A stretch of 64,000 nucleotides of DNA from Nitrobacter sp051912485. Lineage in GTDB: Bacteria > Pseudomonadota > Alphaproteobacteria > Rhizobiales > Xanthobacteraceae. The stretch covers positions 62,001 to 126,000 of the forward strand of contig NZ_CP196822.1 in NCBI RefSeq assembly GCF_051912485.1, read 5' to 3'. Within the stretch, counting starts at the first letter, position 1; each line of letters opens with the position of its first letter. Below the pieces are notes generated by a model. That model did no database searches, was not told where the DNA came from, and saw only the letters and a list, made by a program, of their open reading frames with translations. The position numbers and the translations under genes were made by a program. Shown here piece by piece: positions 1 to 7,554 of this stretch.

Positions 1-2
1 AT

Positions 3-62
3 GGCGACGGAGCCTTTCTCCCCGAGCAGTTGTCGTCGATTTTCGATCGCATCGGTCTATAG
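3..62 (+). CDS. possible 3' end of a gene cut by the window edge
   Basis: Reading from base 3 gives about 19 codons (GDGAFLPEQLSSIFDRIGL) followed by TAG at 60-62. The residue pattern looks like the amphipathic C-terminal helix of a real protein, and the stop falls exactly where a dispersed repeat begins. No family can be assigned from so short a piece, and the start lies outside the window. This is weak evidence. Confidence 0.3.
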   Translation, partial: GDGAFLPEQLSSIFDRIGL

Positions 63-162
63 CGTTTTCGAGCGAAGTGGATACCGGTTCGCGTCGAGAA
101 CACGCGTCAAATCAGAAATCATAGAGCCCCGCTTCTGATTCCATCAGAAGCGAAAGTTCTAG
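60..162 (+). repeat. dispersed palindromic repeat, family A copy 1
   Basis: About 100 bases beginning AGCGTTTTCGAGCGAAGTGG and ending in a small hairpin (CTTCTGATTCCATCAGAAG). Three related copies lie at 2296-2389 (inverted), 6853-6956 (same orientation) and 36900-37020 (inverted). All are intergenic. This copy sits upstream of prpE and copy 2 lies just downstream of it in opposite orientation. Confidence 0.85.
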
Positions 163-311
163 GTCACGCGCGACGAATTGGTCGACGGTGGTCACGCCTG
201 CGGTTGCCGTCCGCGTTGGCCAGTCCGGCGAAGCGGATACGCCATAGGAACAAGCTCGCCGCCCTTGAATTGGGGCCTGATCCCGTGAGAATGCTCAACG
301 GGAGACGCGCC

Positions 312-2237
312 ATGAACATTCCGGAAAAAAGCCGCTACCGCGAGGTTTACGCCCGCTCGCTCAGCGATCCCGAGGGGTTCTGGGCTGAAGCCGCGCGCGA
401 GATCGACTGGATCGAGCCAGCGAAAAGAGTCTTTGACCCCGCGATGGGGCTTTATGGTCGCTGGTTTGCCGGTGCCGTGGTCAATACCTGCTACAATGCG
501 CTGGACCGCCATGTCGCCGCTGGCCGTGCCGATCAGGTCGCGCTGATTCATGATTCGCCGCTGGCCAATCCGGGCGGACCGAGCGTCATTATCACCTTCA
601 CCTATGCCGAACTGCTCAAGGAGGTGGAGACGCTCGCAGCAGTGATGCAGGATTTTGGCGTTGCCAAGGGCGACCGCGTCGTTCTTTACATGCCGTTGGT
701 GCCCGAGGCGGTCGTGGCGATGCTGGCCTGCGCGCGGATCGGCGCGGTGCACTCCGTAGTGTTCGGCGGTTTCGCGGCCAAGGAGCTTGCGACCCGGATC
801 GACGATGCCAAGCCGAAGCTGGTCTTTTCAGCAAGTTGCGGCCTGGAGCCCGGACGCATCGTGCAGTACAAGCCGCTGCTCGACGAGGCGATCAAGCTCG
901 CCGCGCACAAGGTGCCGGTCTGCGTTATTCTGCAACGGCCGCAGCAGCGCTGCGACCTGATCGCGGGCCGCGATCACGACTGGGCGGCGCTGCGCGACGC
1001 TGCGATGACGGCGAAGAAGTCTGCGCCTTGCGTGCCGGTACTCGCCACCGATCCGCTCTACATTCTCTACACCTCCGGCACGACCGGGGTGCCGAAAGGC
1101 GTTGTGCGCGACAATGGCGGCCATCTGGTCGCGCTGAAATGGTCGATGTTCAACCTCTACGGCGTGAAGCCCGGCGAGGTCTGGTGGTGTGGGTCCGATA
1201 TCGGCTGGGTGGTCGGCCACAGCTATATTGTCTACGGGCCGCTGATTCACGGCACCACCACGGTCATGTACGAGGGCAAACCGATCGGCACGCCCGATGC
1301 CGGTGCGTTCTGGCGCGTCATCTCGCAGCACGGGGCGGTGGCGTTCTTCACCGCGCCGACCGCGTTCCGTGCCATCAAGAAGGAAGACCCGGAGGGCGCT
1401 TTCATCCGCAAATACGATCTGTCAAAATTCCGCACGCTGTTCCTGGCCGGCGAGCGCGCCGATCCGCCGACGGTGGAATGGGCGGAAAAGCAACTCCAGG
1501 TGCCCGTCGTCGATCATTGGTGGCAGACCGAAACAGGCTGGGGCGTCGCTGGCAATCCGGTCGGCCTCGGTATGCTGCCTGTGAAGCATGGCTCGCCGAC
1601 GGTGGCGATGCCGGGCTATCAAATCGATATCGTCGACGAGGCGGCGAAGCCGCTGCCGGCCAATGCGATGGGCTCCATCGTCATCAAGCTGCCGCTGCCG
1701 CCGGGATGCCTGCCGACGCTGTGGGAGCAGGACGACCGCTGCAGGGAAGCCTACCTCAGCGAATTTCCCGGCTACTACAAGACCTCGGACGCCGGCTACA
1801 AGGACGAGGACGGCTACATCTTCGTCATGGGTCGCACCGACGACATCATCAACGTCGCTGGTCATCGGCTGTCCACCGGCGGCATGGAGGAGATTCTCGC
1901 GTCGCACCCCGACGTCGCCGAATGCGCGGTACTCGGCATCAGGGACACGATCAAGGGCGAGGTGCCGTGCGGCCTCCTGGTGTTGAAGGCCGGCGTGAGC
2001 CGCGATCCCGCTGAGATCGAGAAGGAGGTCGTGGGGCTGGTGCGTGAGAAGCTCGGTCCGGTTGCGGCATTCAAGCTCGCGATTACGGTGAACAGGCTGC
2101 CGAAGACACGCTCCGGAAAGATCCTGCGCGGCACTATCAAGAAGATCGCGGATGGCGATCAATGGACCATGCCCGCGACTATCGAGGATCCCAAGGTGCT
2201 CGAAGAGATACAAAGCGCGCTAAAAGACAGGACGTGA
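312..2237 (+). CDS. prpE: propionyl-CoA synthetase (acetyl-CoA synthetase family)
   Basis: AMP-forming acyl-CoA synthetase of 641 residues that activates propionate (or acetate) with ATP and CoA. The adenylate-binding loop YTSGTTGVPKGVV is visible in the middle, WWCGSDIGWVVGHSY follows, and the C-terminal PKTRSGKILRG carries the lysine that is usually acetylated. The WWCGSDIGWVVGHSY stretch and overall length resemble PrpE more than Acs. The ATG at 312 is chosen because GGGAG lies 7-8 bases upstream; the frame stays open back to 204 but that would add 36 atypical residues. The gene stands alone between two inverted repeats. Substrate preference (propionate versus acetate) is inferred from family resemblance. 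Confidence 0.88.
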   Translation: MNIPEKSRYREVYARSLSDPEGFWAEAAREIDWIEPAKRVFDPAMGLYGRWFAGAVVNTCYNALDRHVAAGRADQVALIHDSPLANPGGPSVIITFTYAELLKEVETLAAVMQDFGVAKGDRVVLYMPLVPEAVVAMLACARIGAVHSVVFGGFAAKELATRIDDAKPKLVFSASCGLEPGRIVQYKPLLDEAIKLAAHKVPVCVILQRPQQRCDLIAGRDHDWAALRDAAMTAKKSAPCVPVLATDPLYILYTSGTTGVPKGVVRDNGGHLVALKWSMFNLYGVKPGEVWWCGSDIGWVVGHSYIVYGPLIHGTTTVMYEGKPIGTPDAGAFWRVISQHGAVAFFTAPTAFRAIKKEDPEGAFIRKYDLSKFRTLFLAGERADPPTVEWAEKQLQVPVVDHWWQTETGWGVAGNPVGLGMLPVKHGSPTVAMPGYQIDIVDEAAKPLPANAMGSIVIKLPLPPGCLPTLWEQDDRCREAYLSEFPGYYKTSDAGYKDEDGYIFVMGRTDDIINVAGHRLSTGGMEEILASHPDVAECAVLGIRDTIKGEVPCGLLVLKAGVSRDPAEIEKEVVGLVREKLGPVAAFKLAITVNRLPKTRSGKILRGTIKKIADGDQWTMPATIEDPKVLEEIQSALKDRT

Positions 2238-2295
2238 AGGGCTGCCCGCGATATCGATGGACTTACAATTCCCGCAATTTCGTCCGAACAGTCGG

Positions 2296-2389
2296 TAGAG
2301 CCTTTCCGCTTCTGATGGGCTCTATGATTTTGATTTGACGTGTTTTCTTCACGCGAACCGGTATCCACTTCGCTCGAAAACGCTATAAG
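2296..2389 (-). repeat. dispersed palindromic repeat, family A copy 2
   Basis: Inverted copy of the element at 60-162. It contains TTTTCGAGCGAAGTGGATAC and GGTTCGCGTGAAGAAAACAC when read on the minus strand. It ends about 25 bases before the start of the small lipoprotein gene. Confidence 0.85.
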
Positions 2390-2411
2390 CTGCGGCAATC
2401 CGGGGACGATC

Positions 2412-2672
2412 ATGCGACCGAAGACATTCATTCGCCTTGCGGCTCTTGGCCTGACCGCGCTGTCGCTTGGTGGCTGCGCCAATCTTGAGCGGCACAATCC
2501 GACGGCACAGAGCCAGACCGATGACGATACGTATTGCCAGGCGAATGGCGGGCCGCAGGGCTCGCCGGCCTATAGCGCTTGCCGCAAGGATCGTGACGTT
2601 GCCGCGTCCAGATCGGACCGCATGGAGAAGACGCACCGCGACCTCGCGGAGCGGATGCTGAACGGGCAGTAG
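2412..2672 (+). CDS. small predicted lipoprotein, function unknown
   Basis: An 86-residue protein with a basic start (MRPKTFIR), a hydrophobic stretch and a lipobox LGGC near residue 21. It should therefore be lipidated and exported. The remaining part is polar, with two more cysteines (TYCQANGG and YSACRKD) and a charged C-terminal helix. The ATG at 2412 is used because it begins the signal peptide; the longer open frame from 2340 runs through the repeat. A strong stem-loop follows at 2694-2720. I do not recognise a named family. Confidence 0.7.
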   Translation: MRPKTFIRLAALGLTALSLGGCANLERHNPTAQSQTDDDTYCQANGGPQGSPAYSACRKDRDVAASRSDRMEKTHRDLAERMLNGQ

Positions 2673-2693
2673 ATTGTAGCCTCACCAAACAAA

Positions 2694-2720
2694 AACGCGG
2701 CGAACAATGTCCGCCGCGTT
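2694..2720. terminator. stem-loop terminator between convergent genes
   Basis: Perfect 9-bp stem AACGCGGCG / CGCCGCGTT with a 9-base loop. Read on the minus strand it is followed by TTTTTGTTT, so it best serves trcR. It may also end the lipoprotein transcript from the other side. Confidence 0.8.
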
Positions 2721-2749
2721 CAGTAGATGCGTTCTGAGAACGGAAAGGC

Positions 2750-3448
2750 TTATTCGTCGTCGTCGTGCTTCTTGCCGCCGCCGATGGTCTTCAGTTTGGC
2801 GAACACAGCGTCGACATTGAGATCGTCGCGCTGTTTTTCTGTCGGCTCGAATTCAGCGTCCTTGCGCGTGGTCTCGGAGGCGGGCAGCAGGGTGGCGCCG
2901 CCATACTGCTGATCGGTGGGCTTTTCCTTGGCCGCGCGCTGTACCTCGAAGTCGAGTTCGATCTGCGAGCAGAGGCCGAGCGTCACCGGGTCCATCGGCG
3001 TAAGCGTCGAGGCGTTCCAGTGCGTGCGGTCGCGAACCGCGGCGATCGTGGTCTTGGTGGTTCCGACCAGGCGCATGATCTGCGCGTCCTTCAATTCGGG
3101 GTGGTTGCGTACCAGCCAGAGGATTGCGCTCGGCCGCTCGTGACGCCGCGACACCGGGGTATAGCGCGGGCCCTTCTTCTTGGCGGCGGGCGGCAGCACC
3201 ACCTTGCTCTCACTGAGTTTGAGGCGGTAGTCTGGGTCCTTCTCGCCCTTCTCGATCTCGTCGCGGGTGAGCTGGCCTGTCGAGATCGGGTCCATACCCT
3301 TGATGCCCTGGGCGGCGTCACCGTCGGCGATGGCGCGGACCTCCAAGGGGTGCATTTTGGTGAAATCGGCGACCTGGTCAAACGACAAGGCGGTATTGTC
3401 GACGAGCCACACGGCAGTCGCCTTTGGCATCAGCGGTGCATTGCTCAT
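2750..3448 (-). CDS. trcR: TrcR-type cell cycle transcriptional regulator (DUF1013)
   Basis: A 232-residue cytoplasmic protein of the DUF1013 family, annotated in alphaproteobacteria as TrcR. The conserved blocks MPKATAVWLVDNTALSFDQV near the N-terminus and LVGTTKTTIAAVRDRTHWN in the middle (helix-turn-helix-like) are clear. The tail is acidic and ends in HDDDE. The ATG at 3448 is chosen because AAGGAGATTTGCC lies directly upstream; the frame extends to 3502 without another good signal. A terminator lies just past the stop. The DNA-binding role is family knowledge, not seen directly. Confidence 0.82.
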   Translation of the reverse strand: MSNAPLMPKATAVWLVDNTALSFDQVADFTKMHPLEVRAIADGDAAQGIKGMDPISTGQLTRDEIEKGEKDPDYRLKLSESKVVLPPAAKKKGPRYTPVSRRHERPSAILWLVRNHPELKDAQIMRLVGTTKTTIAAVRDRTHWNASTLTPMDPVTLGLCSQIELDFEVQRAAKEKPTDQQYGGATLLPASETTRKDAEFEPTEKQRDDLNVDAVFAKLKTIGGGKKHDDDE

Positions 3449-3683
3449 GGCAAATCTCCTTTGCGCTTTGCCCACCCCTCGCGGGCAAAGCCTTTTGGTC
3501 ATAAACGATGACGGGAATTGGGCCTATATAAGCCGTTGAGGGCCGAGTGCGCAATGGTTTGCTGTTGTCGGCCCGTGGCTTAACGGAACAGCCTTGACAG
3601 CGCCCGAAAGCCGTCCAAAGTCGTTCTTCATATTGGCCGTTCCCGCCCTGCCGGTGTGGGGTGATTCGGTCCCGGATTGCCTT

Positions 3684-4646
3684 ATGAATGCTAAACCGAA
3701 ACTTAAAATCGTGCTTTGTTCGCCCCGCGGCTTCTGCGCCGGGGTGGTCAGGGCGATCGACACCGTGGAACGTGCGCTGACGCTATACGGCGCGCCGGTC
3801 TATGTGCGCCACGAGATCGTCCACAACCGCTATGTGGTCGACAGCCTTCGCGCAAAGGGCGCGATCTTTGTCGAGGAACTGGAGGAAATCCCCGACGACA
3901 CCAAGGCGCCGGTGGTGTTCTCCGCCCATGGTGTGCCGAAATCGGTGCCGGCCGACGCGCAGAAGCGCAATTTCTTTTCGCTGGACGCCACCTGTCCGCT
4001 GGTCACCAAAGTGCACCGCGAGGCGGCGATTCATTTCAAGCGCGGCCGTGAAATCCTCCTGATCGGCCATTCCCATCACCCGGAAGTCGTCGGCACGGTC
4101 GGGCAATTGCCGACGGGTGCGGTGACGCTGATCGAGACCGCGGAAGATGCCGCGACGTTCACGCCGAAAAATCCCGACAACCTCGCTTTCGTGACTCAGA
4201 CGACGCTGTCGATCGACGACACCGCCGAGATCGTTGCGATGCTGAAGAAGCGGTTCCCAAACATTTCTGGCCCGCACAAGGAAGACATCTGCTACGCCAC
4301 CACCAACCGCCAGCTTGCGGTCAAGAAAGTAGCGCCGGTGGTGGATGCGCTGATCGTGGTCGGCGCGCCGAACTCGTCGAACTCGCAGCGGTTGCGTGAG
4401 GTCGCCGAGCGTGAGGGGTGCAGGGTGTCCGTGCTGGCGCAGCGCGCGAGCGATATCGACTGGAGCAGCTTCGAGGGCATCAGGAGCCTCGGTATCACCG
4501 CAGGCGCCTCGGCGCCGGAAGTGATCGTCGAGGAGATCATGGGCGCCTTCGCGGCGCGCTATGAACTCGATGTGGAGACGGTCTCGGCGGCGGAAGAGAA
4601 TGAGTTCTTCCCGCTGCCGCGCTCGCTGCGGCCCGACGCGGCCTGA
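3684..4646 (+). CDS. ispH: 4-hydroxy-3-methylbut-2-enyl diphosphate reductase
   Basis: A 320-residue iron-sulfur enzyme of the last step of the MEP isoprenoid pathway, making IPP and DMAPP. The three cluster cysteines are visible in SPRGFCAGVVRAI near the N-terminus, DATCPLVTKVH near residue 100 and EDICYATTNRQ near residue 200. The catalytic HGVP and GHSHHPEVVG motifs are also present. The start MNAKPKLKIVLC at 3684 matches the family; an in-frame upstream extension to 3594 is not homologous. It lies five bases before thrB and is probably cotranscribed with thrB and rnhA. Confidence 0.95.
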   Translation: MNAKPKLKIVLCSPRGFCAGVVRAIDTVERALTLYGAPVYVRHEIVHNRYVVDSLRAKGAIFVEELEEIPDDTKAPVVFSAHGVPKSVPADAQKRNFFSLDATCPLVTKVHREAAIHFKRGREILLIGHSHHPEVVGTVGQLPTGAVTLIETAEDAATFTPKNPDNLAFVTQTTLSIDDTAEIVAMLKKRFPNISGPHKEDICYATTNRQLAVKKVAPVVDALIVVGAPNSSNSQRLREVAEREGCRVSVLAQRASDIDWSSFEGIRSLGITAGASAPEVIVEEIMGAFAARYELDVETVSAAEENEFFPLPRSLRPDAA

Positions 4647-4651
4647 CCAAA

Positions 4652-5632
4652 ATGGCGGTGTATACCGACGTCGCCGCCGACGAGCTTGCGGATTTCCTGA
4701 AGGCCTACGAGATCGGGGAACTGCTGTCCTATAAGGGCATCGCCGAAGGCGTCGAGAATTCCAACTACCTGCTGCACACTACAGCCGGGTCGTTTTTTCT
4801 GACGCTGTATGAAAAGCGTGTCGCGGTGGGCGATCTGCCGTTCTTTCTCGGCCTGATGGGTCATCTTGCGACGCACGGCATCGTGTGCCCGCAGCCCGTC
4901 AAGACCCGCAGCGGCGAAACCCTCGGCTGCCTCGCAGGGCGACCCGCCGCCATTATCGATTTCCTCGAGGGCGTGTGGCCGCGCAAGCCGAACGTTATCC
5001 ATTGTGCCGCTGCCGGTGAAGGGCTGGCGAAACTGCATCTCGCCGGCCGCGATTTTCCCATGAGTCGCGCTAACGCGCTGTCGGTGTCCAGTTGGCGGCC
5101 TCTGTTCGAACAGGCCGCGCCTTGCGTCGATACCGTGCAGCATGGTTTGCACGATTTTCTCAAGGCTGAACTCGACCACCTCGAACGGTACTGGCCGGAC
5201 AATCTGCCGGCCGGCGTCATCCACGCTGACCTGTTCCCCGACAATGTGCTGTTTCTCGGCGACAGGCTGTCGGGGCTGATCGATTTCTATTTCGCGTGCA
5301 ATGACTTTCTCGCCTATGACGTCGCGATCTGCCTCAACGCCTGGTGTTTCGAGCCGGATCATTCCTTTAACGTCACCAAGGCGCGGGCGCTGCTCGGCGC
5401 CTACAATCGGGAACGTGTGCTGTCCGAGGCCGAACAGGCGGCGTTGCCATTGCTTGCGCGCGGCGCGGCGCTGCGGTTTCTGCTGACGCGACTGGTCGAT
5501 TTTCTCAACGTGCCTGTCGGGGCGCTGGTGAAGCCGAAGGACCCGCTCGAATATGTCCGCAAGCTGCGCTTCCATCAAAGCGTTGGCAGCATCCGCGAGT
5601 ACGGCGTCGCCGTATCGGGACTGGTGGCGTGA
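4652..5632 (+). CDS. thrB: homoserine kinase (ThrB, aminoglycoside-phosphotransferase fold)
   Basis: A 326-residue kinase that phosphorylates homoserine in threonine synthesis. It belongs to the APH-fold type used by alphaproteobacteria rather than the GHMP type. Visible motifs are EGVENSNYLL (ATP-binding), the catalytic loop GVIHADLFPDNVLF and the metal-binding GLIDFYFACNDFLAYD. The start MAVYTDVAADEL matches the usual N-terminus. It sits between ispH (5-base gap) and rnhA (4-base GTGA overlap), so the three genes very likely form an operon. Confidence 0.93.
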   Translation: MAVYTDVAADELADFLKAYEIGELLSYKGIAEGVENSNYLLHTTAGSFFLTLYEKRVAVGDLPFFLGLMGHLATHGIVCPQPVKTRSGETLGCLAGRPAAIIDFLEGVWPRKPNVIHCAAAGEGLAKLHLAGRDFPMSRANALSVSSWRPLFEQAAPCVDTVQHGLHDFLKAELDHLERYWPDNLPAGVIHADLFPDNVLFLGDRLSGLIDFYFACNDFLAYDVAICLNAWCFEPDHSFNVTKARALLGAYNRERVLSEAEQAALPLLARGAALRFLLTRLVDFLNVPVGALVKPKDPLEYVRKLRFHQSVGSIREYGVAVSGLVA

Positions 5633-6084
5633 ATTCCCCCGCGCTTCCGCATGTCACGATTTTCACCGACGGCGCCTGCTCGGGCAATCCGGGCCCTGGC
5701 GGCTGGGGCGCGATCTTGCGGTTCGGTGAGGTCGAGAAGGAATTGAAGGGCGGCGAGCCGCACACCACCAACAACCGGATGGAGCTGCTGGCGGCGATTT
5801 CTGCGCTCGAGGCCCTGAAGAAAGCGGCGTCGGTCGATCTCACCACCGACAGCCAGTACGTGCGGCAGGGCATCACGAGCTGGATTCACAACTGGAAGCG
5901 CAACGGCTGGCGCACCGCCGACAAAAAGCCGGTCAAGAACGCCGACCTGTGGCAGCGGCTCGACGATGCGCTGAAGCCTCATGACGTGCGCTGGCACTGG
6001 ATCAAGGGCCACGCCGGCCATAACGAGAACGAGCGCGCCGATCAGCTCGCGCGCGAAGGTGTAGCGATGGCGCGGTTGAAGTGA
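5629..6084 (+). CDS. rnhA: ribonuclease HI
   Basis: A 151-residue nuclease that cuts RNA in RNA-DNA hybrids. The four metal-binding acidic residues lie in IFTDGACSGNPG, NNRMELLAAI, LTTDSQYV and the late NERADQLAREG. The GTG start overlaps the thrB stop (GTGA), which indicates translational coupling. Length is normal for bacterial RNase HI. Confidence 0.95.
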   Translation: MNSPALPHVTIFTDGACSGNPGPGGWGAILRFGEVEKELKGGEPHTTNNRMELLAAISALEALKKAASVDLTTDSQYVRQGITSWIHNWKRNGWRTADKKPVKNADLWQRLDDALKPHDVRWHWIKGHAGHNENERADQLAREGVAMARLK

Positions 6085-6123
6085 TTCGTCATCCAAAAGC
6101 TACGCTGTAACGCGCCGATTATC

Positions 6124-6259
6124 TTCCCTCTCCCCTTGTGGGAGAGGGTGCCTGAGCGAAGCGAAGGTGGGTGAGGGGTCTGTGACGCCGGTCTACCCTC
6201 ACCCGGCTCGATTTCGTTTTACTCAATCTCGCCACCCTCTCCCACAAGGGGAGAGGGAA
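6124..6259. repeat. 136-bp intergenic inverted-repeat element (family C)
   Basis: Two perfect 27-base arms (6124-6150 and 6233-6259) based on CCCTCTCCCCTTGTGGGAGA flank a middle with a smaller inverted GTGAGGG / CCCTCAC pair. It lies between the convergent rnhA and peroxiredoxin genes. It codes for nothing and could fold into a long hairpin that also acts as a terminator. Confidence 0.85.
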
Positions 6260-6264
6260 AAAGA

Positions 6265-6756
6265 TCAAAGCTGCCCCAGCAGCGTGTCGCCGCCGGAGAC
6301 CTCGACCTTGCCGGGCGAATCCTCGACATTCAGCTTCTTCACCACGCCGTCCTCGACCAACATGGAATAGCGTTTGGAGCGGATGCCGAGGCCCTTCTCA
6401 GAGCCATCGAACTCCATGCCGAGCGCCTTGGCGAACTCGGCGTTGCCGTCGGCGAGGAAGATCGCCTCGTTGCGCTGATCGGTATCGCGCTTCCAGGTAT
6501 TCATGACGAAGACATCGTTGACCGAGACAATCGCGATCTCGTTGATGCCCTTGTCCTTGATAGCACGGGCGCTCGAGAAAATGCTCGGCAGGTGCTGTTT
6601 GTGGCAGGTACCGGTATACGCGCCGGGCACCGCGAACAGCGCCACCTTCCTGCCCTTGAAGATGTCGCTGGTGCCTTTCGTCTGAACGCCGTCCTCTGTC
6701 ATGATGCGGAATGTCGCGTCGGGCAGTCGGTCGCCAACTTTGATGGTCATGGTCAA
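6265..6756 (-). CDS. peroxiredoxin (Prx5 / type 2 family)
   Basis: A 163-residue thiol peroxidase that reduces hydroperoxides in the cytoplasm. The peroxidatic cysteine is C51 in VPGAYTGTCHKQHLPSI; most relatives have PGAFTPTC, so the proline of the loop is replaced by glycine here while the Thr-x-x-Cys spacing is kept. The N-terminal VGDRLPDATFRIM and the C-terminal half fit the family. The first ATG (6756) has AAGGAG 8 bases upstream; the second, two codons on, is also possible. It is a single gene. Confidence 0.9.
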   Translation of the reverse strand: MTMTIKVGDRLPDATFRIMTEDGVQTKGTSDIFKGRKVALFAVPGAYTGTCHKQHLPSIFSSARAIKDKGINEIAIVSVNDVFVMNTWKRDTDQRNEAIFLADGNAEFAKALGMEFDGSEKGLGIRSKRYSMLVEDGVVKKLNVEDSPGKVEVSGGDTLLGQL

Positions 6757-6852
6757 ATCTCCTTGAAAGCTAGGCCGCGTCAGGATTGGGGCATTCGCAC
6801 ATTATGGGGCGGATGCAAACCGGCAACCGTCGCCCATTCACCGTTCCGTCAT

Positions 6853-6956
6853 TAGAGCGTTTTCGAGCGAAGTGGGTACCACTTCGCGTCAAGAAAACGC
6901 GCCAAAACAAAAACTAGCGTCCGCTTTGATTCCATCAAAGCCGGAAATAGCGCTAG
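6853..6956 (+). repeat. dispersed palindromic repeat, family A copy 3
   Basis: About 104 bases beginning TAGAGCGTTTTCGAGCGAAG and ending with the hairpin CTTTGATTCCATCAAAG then GCGCTAG. Its last bases overlap the stop codon of the DUF924 gene on the minus strand. Confidence 0.85.
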
Positions 6957-7507
6957 CCGGCAAATCCGCCCGCGTCGAGAAAGGTCTGTTCTTCCGGGCT
7001 CGTCGTGCGCCCGAGCATTCGATTGCGATGTGGAAAACGGCCGAACCGGCGAATGATGTCGGCGTGGACTTCCGCGAATTTGAGGTTGTCGGGCCGTCCA
7101 CGGCTGCGAAACAGTGCGACGCAGCGCTCCTGATCCGCGAGCCGCTCGGAGTGCATGAACGGCATATAGAGAAATTCGATGAGGCCCGGGTCAATGCGCG
7201 CGTCGGCTCCGCGCGCGATCGCCCGCTCGGCGAGGGCGAGAGCTTTGTCGTCCGTCGAAAAAGTACGGGCATCGTCCCGAAACATGTTGCGCGGAAACTG
7301 ATCGAGCACGATGACGAGCGCCAACGCGCCGTCATCGATCTCCTCCCATCCGGCGAGTTCGCCCGCGCGGGCAGCTTCCCAAAGCCCTAGAAAGCGGCGG
7401 CCTACCTCGGCGTCGAATGCGTCGTCCTTGATGTACCACTTGTTGTGGCCGGCGGTGCGCCAGAAGGCGAGGACGTCGGTGGGTGAGGGGAGATTTGCAT
7501 CAGTCAT
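6953..7507 (-). CDS. DUF924 family protein
   Basis: A 184-residue soluble protein of the DUF924 (TPR-like, all-helical) family of unknown function. Typical blocks are VLAFWRTAGHNKWYIKDDAFD near the start, LALVIVLDQFPRNMFRD in the middle, FLYMPFMHSERLADQE and FGRFPHRNRMLGR near the end. No signal or membrane segment is visible. Its stop codon lies inside the end of a family A repeat. It is followed at a distance by fadD on the same strand upstream, but there is no tight linkage. Confidence 0.85.
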   Translation of the reverse strand: MTDANLPSPTDVLAFWRTAGHNKWYIKDDAFDAEVGRRFLGLWEAARAGELAGWEEIDDGALALVIVLDQFPRNMFRDDARTFSTDDKALALAERAIARGADARIDPGLIEFLYMPFMHSERLADQERCVALFRSRGRPDNLKFAEVHADIIRRFGRFPHRNRMLGRTTSPEEQTFLDAGGFAG

Positions 7508-7554
7508 GTTCGAACAGGCATTTTCTTAAACTCTCACCCAGGGAAGGGTGACCC

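Noticed and set aside
204..311. N-terminal extension of the prpE frame
   Set aside because: Thirty-six additional residues rich in Arg/Pro without family resemblance; GGGAG sits before the internal ATG at 312.
836..2014. 392-codon open frame inside prpE
   Set aside because: Arg/Gly/Ala-rich translation in another frame of an obvious acyl-CoA synthetase; a shadow of high GC.
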